Shown in pieces: positions 40,478-52,417 of a DNA stretch of 64,000 nucleotides. The position numbers and the translations under genes are program-made. Under the pieces are notes generated by a model, which was not told the DNA's origin, ran no database searches, and was given only the letters and a program-made list of their open reading frames with translations. The stretch's first letter is position 1, and every line of letters begins with the position of its first letter. The stretch comes from Symsagittifera roscoffensis. Its lineage: Eukaryota; Xenacoelomorpha; Acoela; Convolutidae. The stretch lies in the NCBI RefSeq assembly GCF_963678635.1, contig NC_087063.1, positions 45,240,101-45,304,100 of the forward strand, written 5' to 3'.

Positions 40478-42576
40478 TTTTTTGCTAATGTCTGAATGTG
40501 ATTCACCCTATATTGGACTAATAAGATGGGTGGTGAATCATTGCTATAATCACAGGGCTTCTTTTTCTCAGCCATGTTCTTTTTGTTTTTGCCCTCCCTG
40601 ATGATCTTTTCAAGGGCATGGGATGCAACCCGCGACGACCAACTTTCCGGATATTGGTTATCCAACCACTGCTCACGGTTGATTTCCATAGCTTTATCAT
40701 TTTCTTCCCATGTTGACGTACTGCGGAAAAACCGGTGAACAGTTCCTTCAATCACACTTCTCTTGTACTGAAGGGGAGCGCAGCTTCTAAAATTTAGTAT
40801 GGTACCTGTATCTGTTGGTTTTTGATACCACCCACAGTTAATTTTCCTGCTTTTGTCAATACTAATTTGTAAATCCTAAAATGCCAATTTTCCGTTTGTG
40901 TTTGGTGTCTCTATTATGGACTGTAAATTTGGATGTAGTGAGTTTGCAGCCCGGAGCACTTTTTCAGGATCACCCTTCACTGTTCTCACTATATCGTCAA
41001 CGTAACGGAGAAATAATTTAGCTTGCTGCACTGACTTATTTTTCTCTCTTATTGCGATGCATTTTCTACAGTACCAGACGGTTTCATTTATATTTCGATA
41101 CTCATCATCTGATATATCACCGCATTTTACGTGATACCAATTCAAACAGCATTCACATTCTACACCTTTTGACCTGTACGTGACTTTCTTATTGCACTCG
41201 GGGCATATTCCGTTAAGATTTTTCTCGGGCTAAAACATTTCGGGAATATCTCTTGAGAGTGCATTTTTGTACTGCTTCAGCCAAAGATTTGCTAAAATAA
41301 TGGCAAGATATGCCCCCATTGCCAAACCATCTTCCTGAATGTACCATGTTTCATTGCACTTGAAATGGACTTGACTAACAGCCATGTTCAACAGTCTCTT
41401 CATGGTTCTCCTAGCAATTGATGGTGGTTCATCTTGCTCATACTGTTTCCTCAGAGCTATGTCTATTGCTTGTTTCAGTGGAACATTTGTATACAAAATC
41501 TTCACATCTAGAGATATCAAATTTTCATTGGGCTCAAGATTAGTGCTCTCTAAGATTTCTCTCGCAACTAGTGAGTTGGTTTCGATATATGCGCCCTCAA
41601 TTTTCTCGAAAAATTTGCAAGAATCTTGTTCAAGTTATAATAAGAGCTACCAGGCAAGGAGAGGACCGGTATTAATGGGGTATCCACCGGTATATTTATG
41701 CACTTTCGCCAACCCAAAAAGCCTGGCGGGCTGCCCCCCAGTAGAATTCATCCTTGTGTAGAGATTTTCACTTATTTCGTCTTTTTTCCTCATAGCCAAC
41801 AACTCCTTATTGATGTCTCTTTCTATCTTCAAAACAATCGCATCACTTGTTCCTTTACTTTTGCTGAATTGATTTGAATCTAATGTCTCCGACAACTTCT
41901 TCTAGTAGGTGTCCTTCCTCATTACACAAAAACCCACGCCTTTGTCATACGGTACCGCAACCAATCCATTACTCTTCAGATACTTTCGGGCTTTCTCAAC
42001 GCCTTTGCCAGATGGTGTTTGTTTTACACTTTTAGCATAGGCTTTTGCCACAGCTTCGATCTCACAAAGGGCCTCCCCCGGGACTTTACGATTTTTGAGA
42101 TCTGATAAAAAGATGTCCATGTCGGTGAGAAAGTGTGTCTCGTTAAATTTATCCCTGACAGGATGTTTCGGCCCTAATGACAACACTTTTTGTACCCAAT
42201 TTGATAATTCAACATCATCAAGAGCTCTCACCAAACCCTCACCTTGCTTCCCTAGAGGTCGGTCTTGCCTTTCTGGTATTTTCATTAGCTTCTTCTGATG
42301 GGTGTCTTTGACTGTTGTTGTTTGTCTTTGTCCCCTAAGGCTTAAGTATTTAATTACCGAAGGCCAAAACTTCTCATCTACACCCTTCTGTACTGCGCCT
42401 CTCGCCCTTTCTAGTTTGACTTTAACGTTTTTCTCATCTTTCCTTGCCTTGATTATCTCCGTTCTTAGAAGTTTTGTCTGAAAACTGTGTACCGCTTGGT
42501 TCGAAAACACCCCTTTTTCTGGTACCCTGAACCTCAAAAAATCAGATATAATGTCTTTTTCTAGATAAACTCTCAA
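40478..42576 (-). pseudogene. Penelope-like reverse transcriptase with PHD-like insertion
   Basis: Fragments in coding order: 41902-42576 (N-terminal and finger region, ending in YDKGVGFCVM), 41647-41895 (GLAKVHK), 41230-41520 (SLDVKILYTNVPL with the first catalytic Asp, then EDGLAMGAYLA), a TAG at 41230-41232, then 40876-41229 in the same frame. That last piece carries a Cys-rich domain (CPECNKK, CECCLNWYHVKC, WYCRKC) directly before FLRYVDDIV, the second catalytic motif. 40429-40755 holds the thumb/linker. The RT motifs are those of Penelope-like elements. The Cys4-His-Cys3-like domain between RT motifs B and C resembles a PHD finger. Confidence 0.85.
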
Positions 42577-42767
42577 AAATTTAACACGTTGGTGACAGTT
42601 GATAAATTTAACATATATGGACGCATAATCACGGACTAATTTCCAACTGAGTTTGTTTTTTAAAGTCCAAAATCAAAATTGGAGGTGGGAGTACAACTGT
42701 GCTCATTGGTTTGCAGGCCACGAGGAATAAACCTCACGTGACACAAAGCAACCCAAATAACACAAGT

Positions 42768-43246
42768 TTAACTCACCCTCTCCGTTGAAGCCTCCTTGTC
42801 AGTTGGACCAACAGTTTCCTCGCCTCTGTTCACCAGTCTTCTTTTCTCCGCCTTCCTTCTCGATTGAGATTTCTTTTTCGTGTTTGAACGAAGCTTGGAC
42901 AAAACAGCTGGCAGGTTGTCTTGGTGTTCGAACACATTCCGCAAAGACTTTAGCTCCAGCTGGACGTCCTGGTGCAGTGCCTGATATTCGTTGACCAGCT
43001 CCGTTCTTCTCTTCTCTTTGAAATGAGACACTTCGTAATAGGAATGACAAGAATACGCAAGCTGATCAGCTGGTTCCTGATATCTGGTGTACCGTTTCTC
43101 TGACAGTATACAATTGCGCTGATATTTGTCAATGTCTTCAGGATTTCTGTCAATTCCTCTTCAGTGCAAGCCCTGTAATTTTTTGTGCGGTGGCTGTTGA
43201 TAGAACTTGTGCAGTGGGCTGGTGCGGTGGCCTGGTGATAGGCCAC
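42768..43246 (-). pseudogene. N-terminal region of the Penelope-like ORF
   Basis: Overlapping frames at 42950-43246 and 42768-43031 give charged helical sequence (ACTEEELTEILKTLTNISA, then SKLRSNTKKKSQSRRKAEKR) consistent with the poorly conserved N-terminus of Penelope-like proteins. There is no recognisable domain. About 190 bp of noncoding sequence (42577-42767) separates it from the RT frame, possibly an intron or simple decay. Confidence 0.45.
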
Positions 43247-43412
43247 ACCACCACTTGACGTTTTTCTGCTAGAGGTGCCCTGCAGAGTAGGCTTGCGAGG
43301 TTCTTCTGTGGGTTCAAGGTGTTTGGGTTTAAGGAAAGTCCCGGAATAGCCAAAACTTTGGTCAGGAATGGTTCTTTTTCCGGGTTGCTACGTTGTTCCA
43401 GCCTGGAACAAC

Positions 43413-43425
43413 ACAAAGTATAGAG
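43413..43425. repeat. Target-site duplication, right
   Basis: ACAAAGTATAGAG, identical to 39730-39742. Confidence 0.85.
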
Positions 43426-45240
43426 CTCCTCAAGAGCGCGAAGCTTATTTTAGTTTCTAATGTAGTTTATAGATTCTGGATAGCTTTCTTGTCTTTTTTC
43501 ACTTGTCTTTTTCCGGCTAATCGCTGCATCGTCCGCGCGGCTGTTGGAGCAGCGCTACCTATGCATCCGAAAATTAGCGAGCAGAAGCTACTCTGTTCTA
43601 CGTTCAAAATTCTTTGGTGATAATTGGAGTTCTTCAGCGTTTCGTGATATTTGTATGCTTCTTTATGCATTTTTTGCAATGTTTTGGCATAGGGGTTGAA
43701 AATTTTTACATCAAAGAAAGCGCGGCTGAATCGTGAACCCCAGAGTCCGTTTGTCTTATTGCCAAGTGGTGTTTCATCTTCAGTTGTAGTTAAATTGTTG
43801 ACAAAGCTTTCGCCTTGCAACGGCTGAAGTTTCGACTCAATCTCGTTGGCGAATGTGTCTTCAATTTCATTAGTTCTTATGTGTTTGTAACCGCCCTTTA
43901 AACAGTGTAGCGCATGTTAAGTTAAAATTAGCACCACATGCAGATGTGAGTTAGGTTTTGATTGGTTCTCAACCGTATCTTAGGTAAACACCATCTCTGA
44001 ATTCTGATTTATACAGGTTGAAGTTGTATCTGCTCAGTGGTAAAACATTGAGCCAGTTAGAGGCTCTTTTTTCAGAGGCCAGGTCGATTGCGTGTTTATC
44101 TGATTCATTTAAAGAGTTAAAGATGTTTGTTTTCTTTTGCTTTGTTCTATCAGTTCTCAATTTTTTGTTTTTCGTACATACATTTTCTTGCTGTGTTATG
44201 CTGTAACGGGATCTTGAGATTCCAGGACTATTGATTTTTGCTTAGACCATTCAAGCTAGCTTTCCTGATCGGATGGCTGCTTAATGTTAAGGCCGCCTAC
44301 TTTAAGAGGTAAGGAAGATATCTCACGGAACTGGGGGTTCAATGTGTTTTTACCGGCTAGGTTAGGCAGTAATTGTTCTTTGATAATCTTTTCAAATATT
44401 CTAAGTTTTCCATAGTGTTAGGCGTTGTCCTGGTAAGAAATGAAAGCTTTCCTTGAACTCCTTTAGTATAGCAGGCATTAAAGTTTTGGGGGGCGGTCTT
44501 AGCGCTTTTTGTTAGCTTTTTCAAAATTTTGATTTGCTCATCCTGTTGAAACTCGAAAATTTTTTACATTCAGATTCTGTTCCTATAACTGAACCAAGCA
44601 CTCGGGCGCCTGCCTTTTTGGTGATTCCTGTATTTTCCAAAGTTTTATCAGCTTCACCGAGTTTTTCATCTTTGACATTGAATTGGCATTTGGATGCTAT
44701 AACATGATAGCCAAAAAAACTTACCTAGTGATACAATTTTATCGCGGACGGGTGGTAGATTGCTTAATTTATCGACTGCGTTTCAGTCGTCTGCGTGATT
44801 TTTCTGGGTTACGTTAACTCTTGATAAAAATTTTATGAGGGGTGTTACGGCTAGACCGTACATGGCCGTTGCTAGTGCATCCCCTGGGTTGTCTCCTCTT
44901 GAGAGTAGATGGTTTTTTGTTAACGAACAGTTTAAATGGATCGGAGTAGCCGTTCTTAATCGCTGTTGAAAGAGAGGCTTTTTTTAGTTTTTTTTTATTA
45001 CAGCTTTTGAGTTAGCGAGTTGAAAGCGTTTTCAACATCTATCAGTAAAACAGCATTGGCGGAGGTTTTACTAAATTGATTCTTAGCGTGTGGATCGCAT
45101 ATTCAATGCCACATTTTGTCCTAGACAGAGTGTGTAGTTTGAACCGAGCGACATGAGTTCGTTTTTTAGGCATTTAGTTATTGTTCGCTTATTATGCTAC
45201 GCATAACTTCTCCTATGCCAATGGTTTTACTCCTGGATTC
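43426..45240 (-). pseudogene. RT retroelement copy B, 5'-truncated
   Basis: The reverse complement of this stretch aligns with 37195-39060 of copy A: nuclease-like domain at 43467-43820, the post-RT region at 43969-44160, and the RT region at 44600-45200 (equivalents of GTTQGDP and YADD lie near 44885 and 44790). It begins at the position equivalent to about 37195 and lacks everything upstream, the 5' truncation typical of target-primed reverse transcription. It carries many frameshifts and small indels. Its 3' tail is at 39590-39729, displaced by the Penelope-like insertion. Confidence 0.88.
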
Positions 45241-45492
45241 TCTACACCAATGCGATAGGTTATAGATTTTTCAATGTATTAAGATATGATTTTATTTTTG
45301 TTTTAAACCATTTGAGTTTAAATTGAAAGCGTCTGAAACTATGCTGAAACCAAACTGAAGCTTCAAAGAAGAAACTAAAGTTTTTCAGAAAAAAAAATAA
45401 ATTTATGTAATTTGTTATATTACAGTTGAAAAGTTAAATAACATATAAATCATTGCACCGTATGAAGTTTTACTACAGTTTATAGGTTAAAT
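45241..45492. other. Junction between copy B and the Polinton; no gene seen
   Basis: AT-rich stretch between the truncated 5' end of copy B and the last codon of PolB. The left end of the Polinton, including its terminal inverted repeat, would be expected near here, but the other end is outside the window and I cannot define it. Confidence 0.4.
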
Positions 45493-48400
45493 TTACAAAT
45501 TCAATGGCTTAGTATGTATTCCATCATCAAGTACCTCCCTTTTCGGGTAAAAGTAACTGAGTCCTTTTTTAGTTTGTTCATATGTTCCAACTAAATGGTT
45601 GGAGGTTTTGAATCCGCGATTCGTCCACTTCAAATTTACAGCTTTGTCAAGAACTCGTCTGTATTTAGACATTGGCCCATCTCCAGTATCTTCTAGCCTT
45701 CTTTTGTTGAGTCCTTTGCTGCTAAATTTAAATTTGTCGCTCTTACCATCATAGTATTATTACGTCTGGCTGCACAGACACAACATTTCAGTGCAGCGAA
45801 ATTCTTCTTTGAAAAATCCAGGTTTTCGTTTGTCATGCTTTTTCTGAACAGCGCAGAATGACCGTGGAAAAAAAATCTTATCTGCATCAGCTATAAAGTC
45901 GTCTCTACAATCATTTCGACGAAATAGTGTCCACTGAGCTTTCTTCTCACGTAATATACAAGGTTATATTCTGCTAATGCTAGATACAAAGAGTCCGTAT
46001 CCATCTCCAAGTCCTCAAAATTATTCTCATCGCAATACTTGTGGAAGAAGTTGTAGTATAACTCCAACATTCTAAGTTTGGCTGGCGTATTGAAGAATGA
46101 AAAAACATACAATAATTGGTTCTCTTGTTCAATTCTTGACTTCAATAGATCTACTTCATATAAGTTTTTTTTCACAACACTCATTCGCTTGAAAAATTTC
46201 TCATTTTTTGCTTTGTGTATCTTCTCATCGCCGAGATATTTGGTTATCATATGTATGGATCTGTCCATAATTTGATAACCGTACGAGCTGTTACCGAGAA
46301 GCTTCATCGTCTCAGCAACAACTCCAGAATGTGTATTCTCGTTTCCTTCTCGTCGAGCATCAACAACAGATTGAGCAAAGTGGTTGAAACATTTCCTAGG
46401 TGTGTACTCAACAAACCGATAAAAGTACACTGAAGACCAAGGCTTAGATAGAAGTTAAGGAGGGGTGTGATGATTGTGCCATTTTGTAATTTAAAACTGG
46501 AAATCAACATTCGTTGGGTTTTTCAGCAAATCGTTTTCTTCGACATAGTTTTTCATGTATTCTCCAAAATCGCTTCGGCAGACGTCAATGTTTTTGAATA
46601 TTGGAGGAAAATTTGAAAATGTAGGCTTCAACTCGCCGGGAACTATTGAAACGCATTGCACATAGCCAAAAAGAGATCTGTTCTTTTTTTTTCAAGTAAA
46701 GAATCGTAGACAGAGGTCTTTTGTAAGGAAACTTTGTCTTGACATGACTCTTGACTGAAGAATCTGTTTTGAAACGCTCCCACCACTCACACTCCCCTAT
46801 TTCCTGAATTTGTTACCTCTTTCTTTTATGTACTCTCGTCTCAACTCATACATTTCTCGCTTCTTATTTCCCCTTTCAATATCTTGTTCTGACAACGATG
46901 GACGGGTTTCTTGGCATGAGCAGAAATTACAGTAGCAGCCCATAGTTTCAAATACTCAGTGATCGCAGTAACCATCAACATGAAAACAGTCAATTTTCTT
47001 CTGCTTTCCGTTTGTGTAAAAACTCTCAATTTTACACTTTGGTCTCAATTCTTGATAGAAGGACATAAGCATGTTCTCGAAATTTCTGGTTCTGTTATTT
47101 CTAGCTCTAAACCGATAAGTTTCAGAATCATACTCCCGTCTTGTGTAAAGTCCGGTCGTCGGCAGCTCTTGACACATTGAGAATGGATATAATTGGCTGG
47201 CGTCAATTCTAACTATTGTCTTGCAAATATTTGACGAGTTACAAACATGAATTTGATCGACAACAGCTTTTCACATAAAAACTATTGATGGACCACCAGT
47301 CATGTCTTCTCTAATTTTCTCACAAAAATCCTTATCTCCTTCAAAGAACGGTAAAATTTGTGAGTTGTCGACTTGTGTAAGCAGATATTTGCAAGATTCG
47401 GAAGCGTGCATCCCAGTTTCAGCATGTCAATTCCCTTATCATGGTAAAACTCTATCATTTTTTGCACAGCTTCAAGAGTAGAAACAACATCTTTGTTGTT
47501 ATACCATCGTAAAAATTCTTTGAAAGTAATCATGCTGTGTTGTTCCCAGATGTTTTTCAAATAAGAGTAATTTTCAAAACTTGTTGGTGGAACTGATTGA
47601 ATACGTAACTTTTTCAGCGCACTTTGTTGATCAAATCCTCCATTAACCAGTTTTTGGTAATCGTTGAAATCTTTCTCGAGAGGGTTGTGATTTCTCAGTT
47701 TGCTGAAAAGGCTTTATATGGAGGCAATTCCGTAAAGTCAAGCTTGTCTGGACTGTCAAACCTTTCGTAAGGGAAAGAACCTTTGATTTCAATTGCTTCA
47801 TAGGCTTTCAGAAACGAATCCAAGGTTCTTGCCCCTCCAAGAGTTTTAATATGTCCAGGAACTGAACATCTCCAAATTTGAATGATATGAAATCGTTTGC
47901 TTTTTTATTGACTGCTGGTTCGATTTCTTTATTAAATATAAGGTATGGAATCAAACAAGAATTGATAAGGTTGAGATCGCATCTGCGGTTATTGAAGCCG
48001 AACACCGGTAAGGTATTAACATAGCGCTCTAAATGCTGTGTCAAGTCCATCAGCTGATTTTTTTGAATTCTTAAGAATTGTGTCGACATGTCATCTTCGT
48101 CGCCATCCTCAACTCATTCATCTTCATAATCGAAGAATTCTAGTCCTCTAGTTAAATTTCTAACATTAAATTTATCAACGATTTTTTTTACTCAATCATT
48201 GACAGTGTTTTCGATTTCTTGAAAGTTGGTTCTCATTTGTAGTTTACATTTTTCAGCCAGAAGTTCCAAGCTGGAAACAAAAGCAATTATTAGAAGTTCA
48301 CGACCTTTTTCACAAAAAAAACTGGATCATCTTGCAGATTTGAAGATATTGATATGGAAATGGGGACATGTTTTCCAATCCAATTAGTTGTTTTGGTTGC

Positions 48401-49388
48401 TTTCCATTCTTCTGTGAGAACACAAATCGATTCGAAGTCAAAAACTTCCACATTACTGAACAATTTCTGATCTTCAGTGTAGAGAATGTTGAAGCCATCC
48501 AACTTCTCAAATATTGTTTCCCGCAGTGTACGCGTTTTTGAGACAAATATGTCGCACTCTATCTTTACACGTTAGAAGATATCTGTTGAAGTTGTCTGAT
48601 CTGTCGAAGAAACAGTCACAGCTAGGACATCGAAAACACTCGAAGAAGGAATCAATATCATTCGTATGAATGACATGGTTGTTGAATCTTAACAATTTCA
48701 CAGTTTTTTCAAATTTTCCAATACTTCGCCTGGCTAATTCTCCAACATATTCTCCTTCCTGAATATCAAAATCGCAAATGAATATGTTACGTTCAACTAC
48801 TTCCTCTACAAGAGGTAAATCATCAATGGCAACTCCGCGAAAGTTCTTCGGATCGTATCCAGATTTTGATATAAACTCTGTAAACAGCTGAGATGTATGA
48901 GCATCGAGGTTACTATGACCATGCAAATACATTGTTAACGCACGGAAAAGGCAAAGGCAAAGATGATCTTTGTATGGTTGTTTATCTTTATCCGATAAAA
49001 GACAGTTTACTGAATGGTTTTTTAGTAAAGGTTCAGGCAAGACAGAGTCCGGACATCCCATTGGGATTTTTTTCAGTAGTGCAGCAAAAATAGTAACAGT
49101 GTGATCAATTTGAACCTCCACTTTCTGTTCTGACCTTCTTGAGTGCATTGCTCCACGATATCAAACTTTTCAACTTTTCCCTGGATTGTAATCAAATCAG
49201 CTTTCGTACACAGTGAATGCGATTTTTTGAACGAAGTATGTTTTCGTGTGCATAATAAGACCGATATTCTCCTGTTTTGACATTACGGAGAACAAATCTA
49301 AGAGCAATATTAATTTTTGCAGCGGAATTCAATTTTTGAAGACTTCTTCAAGGTTCTCGTTGATAATCTTGGTATCTAAATTTGACAT
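45493..49388 (-). pseudogene. Protein-primed type B DNA polymerase (Polinton PolB)
   Basis: Runs from an ATG at 49388 to a TAA at 45493-45495 on the minus strand, in many registers. Landmarks in order: N-terminal region with a Cys/His cluster (FRCPSCDCFFDRSDNF, 48507-49148); exonuclease Exo I EVFDFESICV (48290-48502); Exo II FGFNNRRCDLN (47808-48089); Exo III region YNNKDVVSTLEA (47300-47560); polymerase-palm fragment FHVDGYCDH (46956-47177); motif B KLLGNSSYGY and motif C EMDTDSLYLAL (45891-46430); C-terminal tail (45493-45887). It would copy the element from terminal-protein-primed ends. About seven frameshifts or stops make this copy dead. A CCAAT-type motif sits ~25 nt upstream of the start. 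Confidence 0.88.
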
Positions 49389-50181
49389 TTGAAAGTTAAA
49401 TACCTTAGGCCTTGTGATTGGAAACGACCATTCTTCATCTCAGTGGCCACCAGGAAATGCTGACAAGCACTTTACTCCTCTTTGAGTTTCTCTCCATCAT
49501 CCCCTTCCTCCTCCACAATCTTGTTCAAGTCTGTTACCGTATCACTTGGTTTCCGTTATTTCGCTCCATGCTCTTTTCTCCGATGTTGTTGGAGCGAGTA
49601 GTAACTCGGAAACTCCTTCTCGCAAGATGAGCAAACCGTTGATTGCTTCGAAGTTGATGGAGCATGTTTCTTGGCCACTTGACAACTCATTTCTTGCTTA
49701 TGGTAAGTGAAATACTTACAATCAGGTTAAGAAATAATCCCTGCTTGACAAAGCAGTTAGTACTTGGTGCATATCAAATTGGGAGATTTAAAATGTCCCA
49801 AAAAAATAGATTATTTATACTTATTTTGAATTGTTGGAAACATTTGAAAATAATTTCAAGTAGTTATACAAAGTATAGAGCGATTGCTTTCAACGTAAAG
49901 AAAATCAGAACGAAATGAGTTTTATTTACTATTACTTAGAGAAAATCAATCAATTGGAATTGAGTTTTTTTTAATTGTCACTGTTTGTTGGACGTCAACC
50001 AATCAGAATCCAGCATTTTCTAAAAGTGAACAGTTTTTTATTTATTAAAAAAATCATAATTTGAAAAAAGTCGATCAAAAAACATCTGAATTTCCTCGAA
50101 GTACTTCACAAGAAAAAAGGAAAAATTCCAATTGATTTTCTTATTCTAATAGGTCTTGACTCTTACTTTTTTCATAATATT
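49389..50181. other. Intergenic region left of the Polinton plus-strand genes
   Basis: Nothing firmly coding. A plus-strand frame around 49640-49700 ends at TATGGTAAGTG, which could be a 5' splice site, but no partner exon is clear. TGATTGGAAACGAC at 49415 is one of five copies of a CCAAT-containing motif, and AACCAATCAG lies near 49988. Confidence 0.4.
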
Positions 50182-50652
50182 TTGGACGTTTTTATTGTAC
50201 AAAATAGAGTTATCCGACTAAGTAAAGGTCTCTTCAGAGAAACTTACTCAATCAAAGAGTTTACTTTTGATCCACATAATGCGTATCAAAGCTTTAAACT
50301 TACGGCTGAATTATACCTCACAAGGAAAGAAATTTTGTCTAGTCTCGAGAATTTGAAATTAATCAAAAAGTCGTACGATAATATATCAAAGACTTTTTTT
50401 ATTCCATATCCAATACCCAAACTTAAAAAAATTCCCCAGCAAAGTTCTTTATTACTTCATTTCTTTAAGGATTTTCAATGTTCAAAATCCTGCTTGATTC
50501 GGTTTGGAATCAGATTTTCAGAGGTTTGCTATCAAAAATTTGTCAACTTTGAGTTATCCTCCCAAATTGACATAAAAATTAAAGAACTTGACTATCTACT
50601 CAAAAATCAGCAAGGTCTCATTGATTACATAAAAAAAATTCAACTAACTTGA
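50182..50652 (+). CDS. Hypothetical Polinton ORF, 156 codons
   Basis: An open frame with helical, Lys-rich protein-like sequence (LKLIKKSYDNISKTFFIPYP, then IKELDYLLKNQQGLIDYIKK). The listed start is not ATG, so it may be an internal or terminal exon. No domain recognised. It lies between the PolB upstream region and a cluster of CCAAT-type motifs. Confidence 0.4.
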   Translation: MDVFIVQNRVIRLSKGLFRETYSIKEFTFDPHNAYQSFKLTAELYLTRKEILSSLENLKLIKKSYDNISKTFFIPYPIPKLKKIPQQSSLLLHFFKDFQCSKSCLIRFGIRFSEVCYQKFVNFELSSQIDIKIKELDYLLKNQQGLIDYIKKIQLT

Positions 50653-51139
50653 TTAAAAAAATTGCAGAGATGTTACTTTTATTAATTTTTTTCTTTTGTT
50701 ACGTATATCAGCAAAATTTCTTATTTTTACTGCAAACAACTTTTGGTCTTTTATTTTTGCAATTGCTTTTGTGTATATTTTTTACTTGTCTCGAAGATTT
50801 AAGTCCTTGAAAGGTAAACTTTTCTCTGATTGGATACGACAAACAGAAAAAAAAGAACATTCTTGTGATTGGAAACGACAATGCCCAAAATAGAGATTGT
50901 TTTCCGATTGGACACGACTTTTATACAAGAATAACATAAAAGGAAGCTGAAATCTGATTGGACACGACTACAATACAAGTAAGGAAAATCAATTCTGATT
51001 TGTTAAACCCACACATTCGAGTTGAAGGTACCCCTTCTCAAAACGAAAAATTATTTTTTTTCAATTTAACTACCGTCAACTACCTCTTCTCTCAGCTCTA
51101 AATTTTTTAATTTCAACTTAACTTCCGTCAAATACCTCC
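50653..51139. promoter_or_regulatory. CCAAT-type repeated motif cluster
   Basis: A 14-mer, TGATTGGAHACGAC (the reverse complement contains CCAAT), occurs at 50827, 50865, 50905 (with C for the first T) and 50955, spaced about 40-50 bp; a fifth copy is at 49415. The stretch is otherwise AT-rich without supported genes. It could be a promoter array for the genes on either side. Confidence 0.5.
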
Positions 51140-51645
51140 ATGATAGTTCTTAATCATTCTTGTTTTTACTCTTTTATTCAATTTATTGCTCAAAATGATC
51201 TTCTCAGTGCAAACAGCAACTTAATGTACTCTGTAGAATTTTCGCCTGATCTAGTACAAATTCAAGTGCGAGAAACAGTCTCTGGAGTTTTTCTGGCACG
51301 AAGGGACGTCCCAATCCAAGTGTTGCACATGGTGGAAGTGATGCGAAGGTATCATATGACACAAGTACCCATGACAGAGAACCAACTTGAAGAAATGCAA
51401 ATGATGGAGGAAGTTTCTGAGCATGTGAGAATGAATTACCCCCGAGATTTCTGACTCAAGGTTTGTGGCTCAACCAGTTGTCGACTTCCTTTTTCCTTGC
51501 GAGGAAGCAGGATCAGCCAAAACCCCATCACAATAGATGAAGATGAGGGTGTCTCAGAAACAATGACGCCTCAAAACACCCCTCCACAACAACCACCAGC
51601 GATGGAACCTCGTCCAGCTCTGCGTTTTATAGAAAACCTCTAGAA
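51140..51645 (+). CDS. Hypothetical Polinton ORF (104 codons, open again after one TGA)
   Basis: Starts at ATG 51140. The first 104 codons contain a short beta-like region (MYSVEFSPDLVQIQVRE) and an acidic Met/Glu-rich helix (MTENQLEEMQMMEEVSEH). After a TGA at 51452-51454 the same register stays open for another 63 codons to a TAG, with an acidic patch (TIDEDEGVSE) and a Pro-rich tail, so the original product may have been about 168 residues. No family recognised. Confidence 0.45.
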
Positions 51646-51794
51646 CTCTTCTGCTGCTCGACAGCTCTTTGATTAAATTTTATTGTAACTCAAATAATTT
51701 TGCGATCAAAACTCAAATAATTTTTGCACTCATATTCGGAAAAACAATAGAAAAACTGTACACAAGTACAAAGTTACCAAATGGTTTTTGCATC

Positions 51795-52090
51795 TTGTCA
51801 AAAAAACTCACACACTTTTAGCACTTTGTAGAAAAAATTGAAATACTTTTTGCATTTTATCGAAAAAAATAAAACCTTTTTCGCATTTTGTCGAAAAAAA
51901 TGAAACACTTTTCTCATTTGTAGGAAAAAAATGAAACACTTTTCGCATCTTGTTAAAAAAATTGAAACACTTTTCGCATTTTGTCAAAAAAATTGAAACA
52001 CTTTTCGCATTTTGTCATAAAAATTGAAACATTTTTTGCAGCTTGTTTAAAACATTGAAACGTTTTTTGCAACTTCTTGAAAATCAAAAA
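51795..52090. repeat. Tandem ~31-bp repeat
   Basis: About nine copies of AAATTGAAACACTTTTCGCA + TTTTGTCAAAA, nearly identical in the middle (51890-52020) and diverged at both ends. It separates the 51140 ORF from a weak minus-strand frame. Confidence 0.9.
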
Positions 52091-52159
52091 AAATATTACA
52101 TCTTTTTTTATATGTTTGAAGAAAATTTCGTAAACATTTGAGAGAAAATAGATGGGTTA

Positions 52160-52417
52160 TCAGAAGTTTTTCATTGAAAAATTGACATAATAACTATATA
52201 CAAATCCATAACCATCAATAAAACAGTCAATTATTTTTAACAAATCATGTTCATAGTTTGAGTTTTGTACTTTACGAACTCTTTCTAGAAAAGCTGAACC
52301 AATATATTGTGTGGAAGCTAGTTTCTGGTTAGAACATAAATTGTAACGTTTGAGTTTTTTGAGTAACAGTTTTTTCTTTGCAACACTTGGCATTTTTTCT
52401 GCTCCTTTCCATTTCAA
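52160..52417 (-). CDS. Hypothetical ORF, 85 codons
   Basis: A Lys-rich basic N-terminal half (KKKLLLKKLKRYNLCSNQK) and a Tyr/Phe-rich C-terminus. Starts with an ATG at 52417. No domain recognised; it could be a small DNA-binding protein of the Polinton or a chance frame. Confidence 0.3.
   Translation of the reverse strand: MKWKGAEKMPSVAKKKLLLKKLKRYNLCSNQKLASTQYIGSAFLERVRKVQNSNYEHDLLKIIDCFIDGYGFVYSYYVNFSMKNF

Larger units (their letters stand above)
39743..43412 (-). mobile_element. Penelope-like element (GIY-YIG type), 3.7 kb, degenerate
   Basis: A single minus-strand gene: N-terminal region, RT, then a C-terminal GIY-YIG endonuclease, the hallmark order of Penelope-like retroelements. It lies within RT copy B and is flanked by exact 13-bp direct repeats. 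The ORF is split over at least eight frames, so it is dead. It is younger than copy B, which it interrupts. Confidence 0.9.

Noticed and set aside
49418..49918. Two plus-strand frames upstream of the Polinton ORFs
   Set aside because: Composition is that of noncoding AT-rich DNA, and no family or consistent splice pattern supports them; only a possible donor at TATGGTAAGTG was worth noting.
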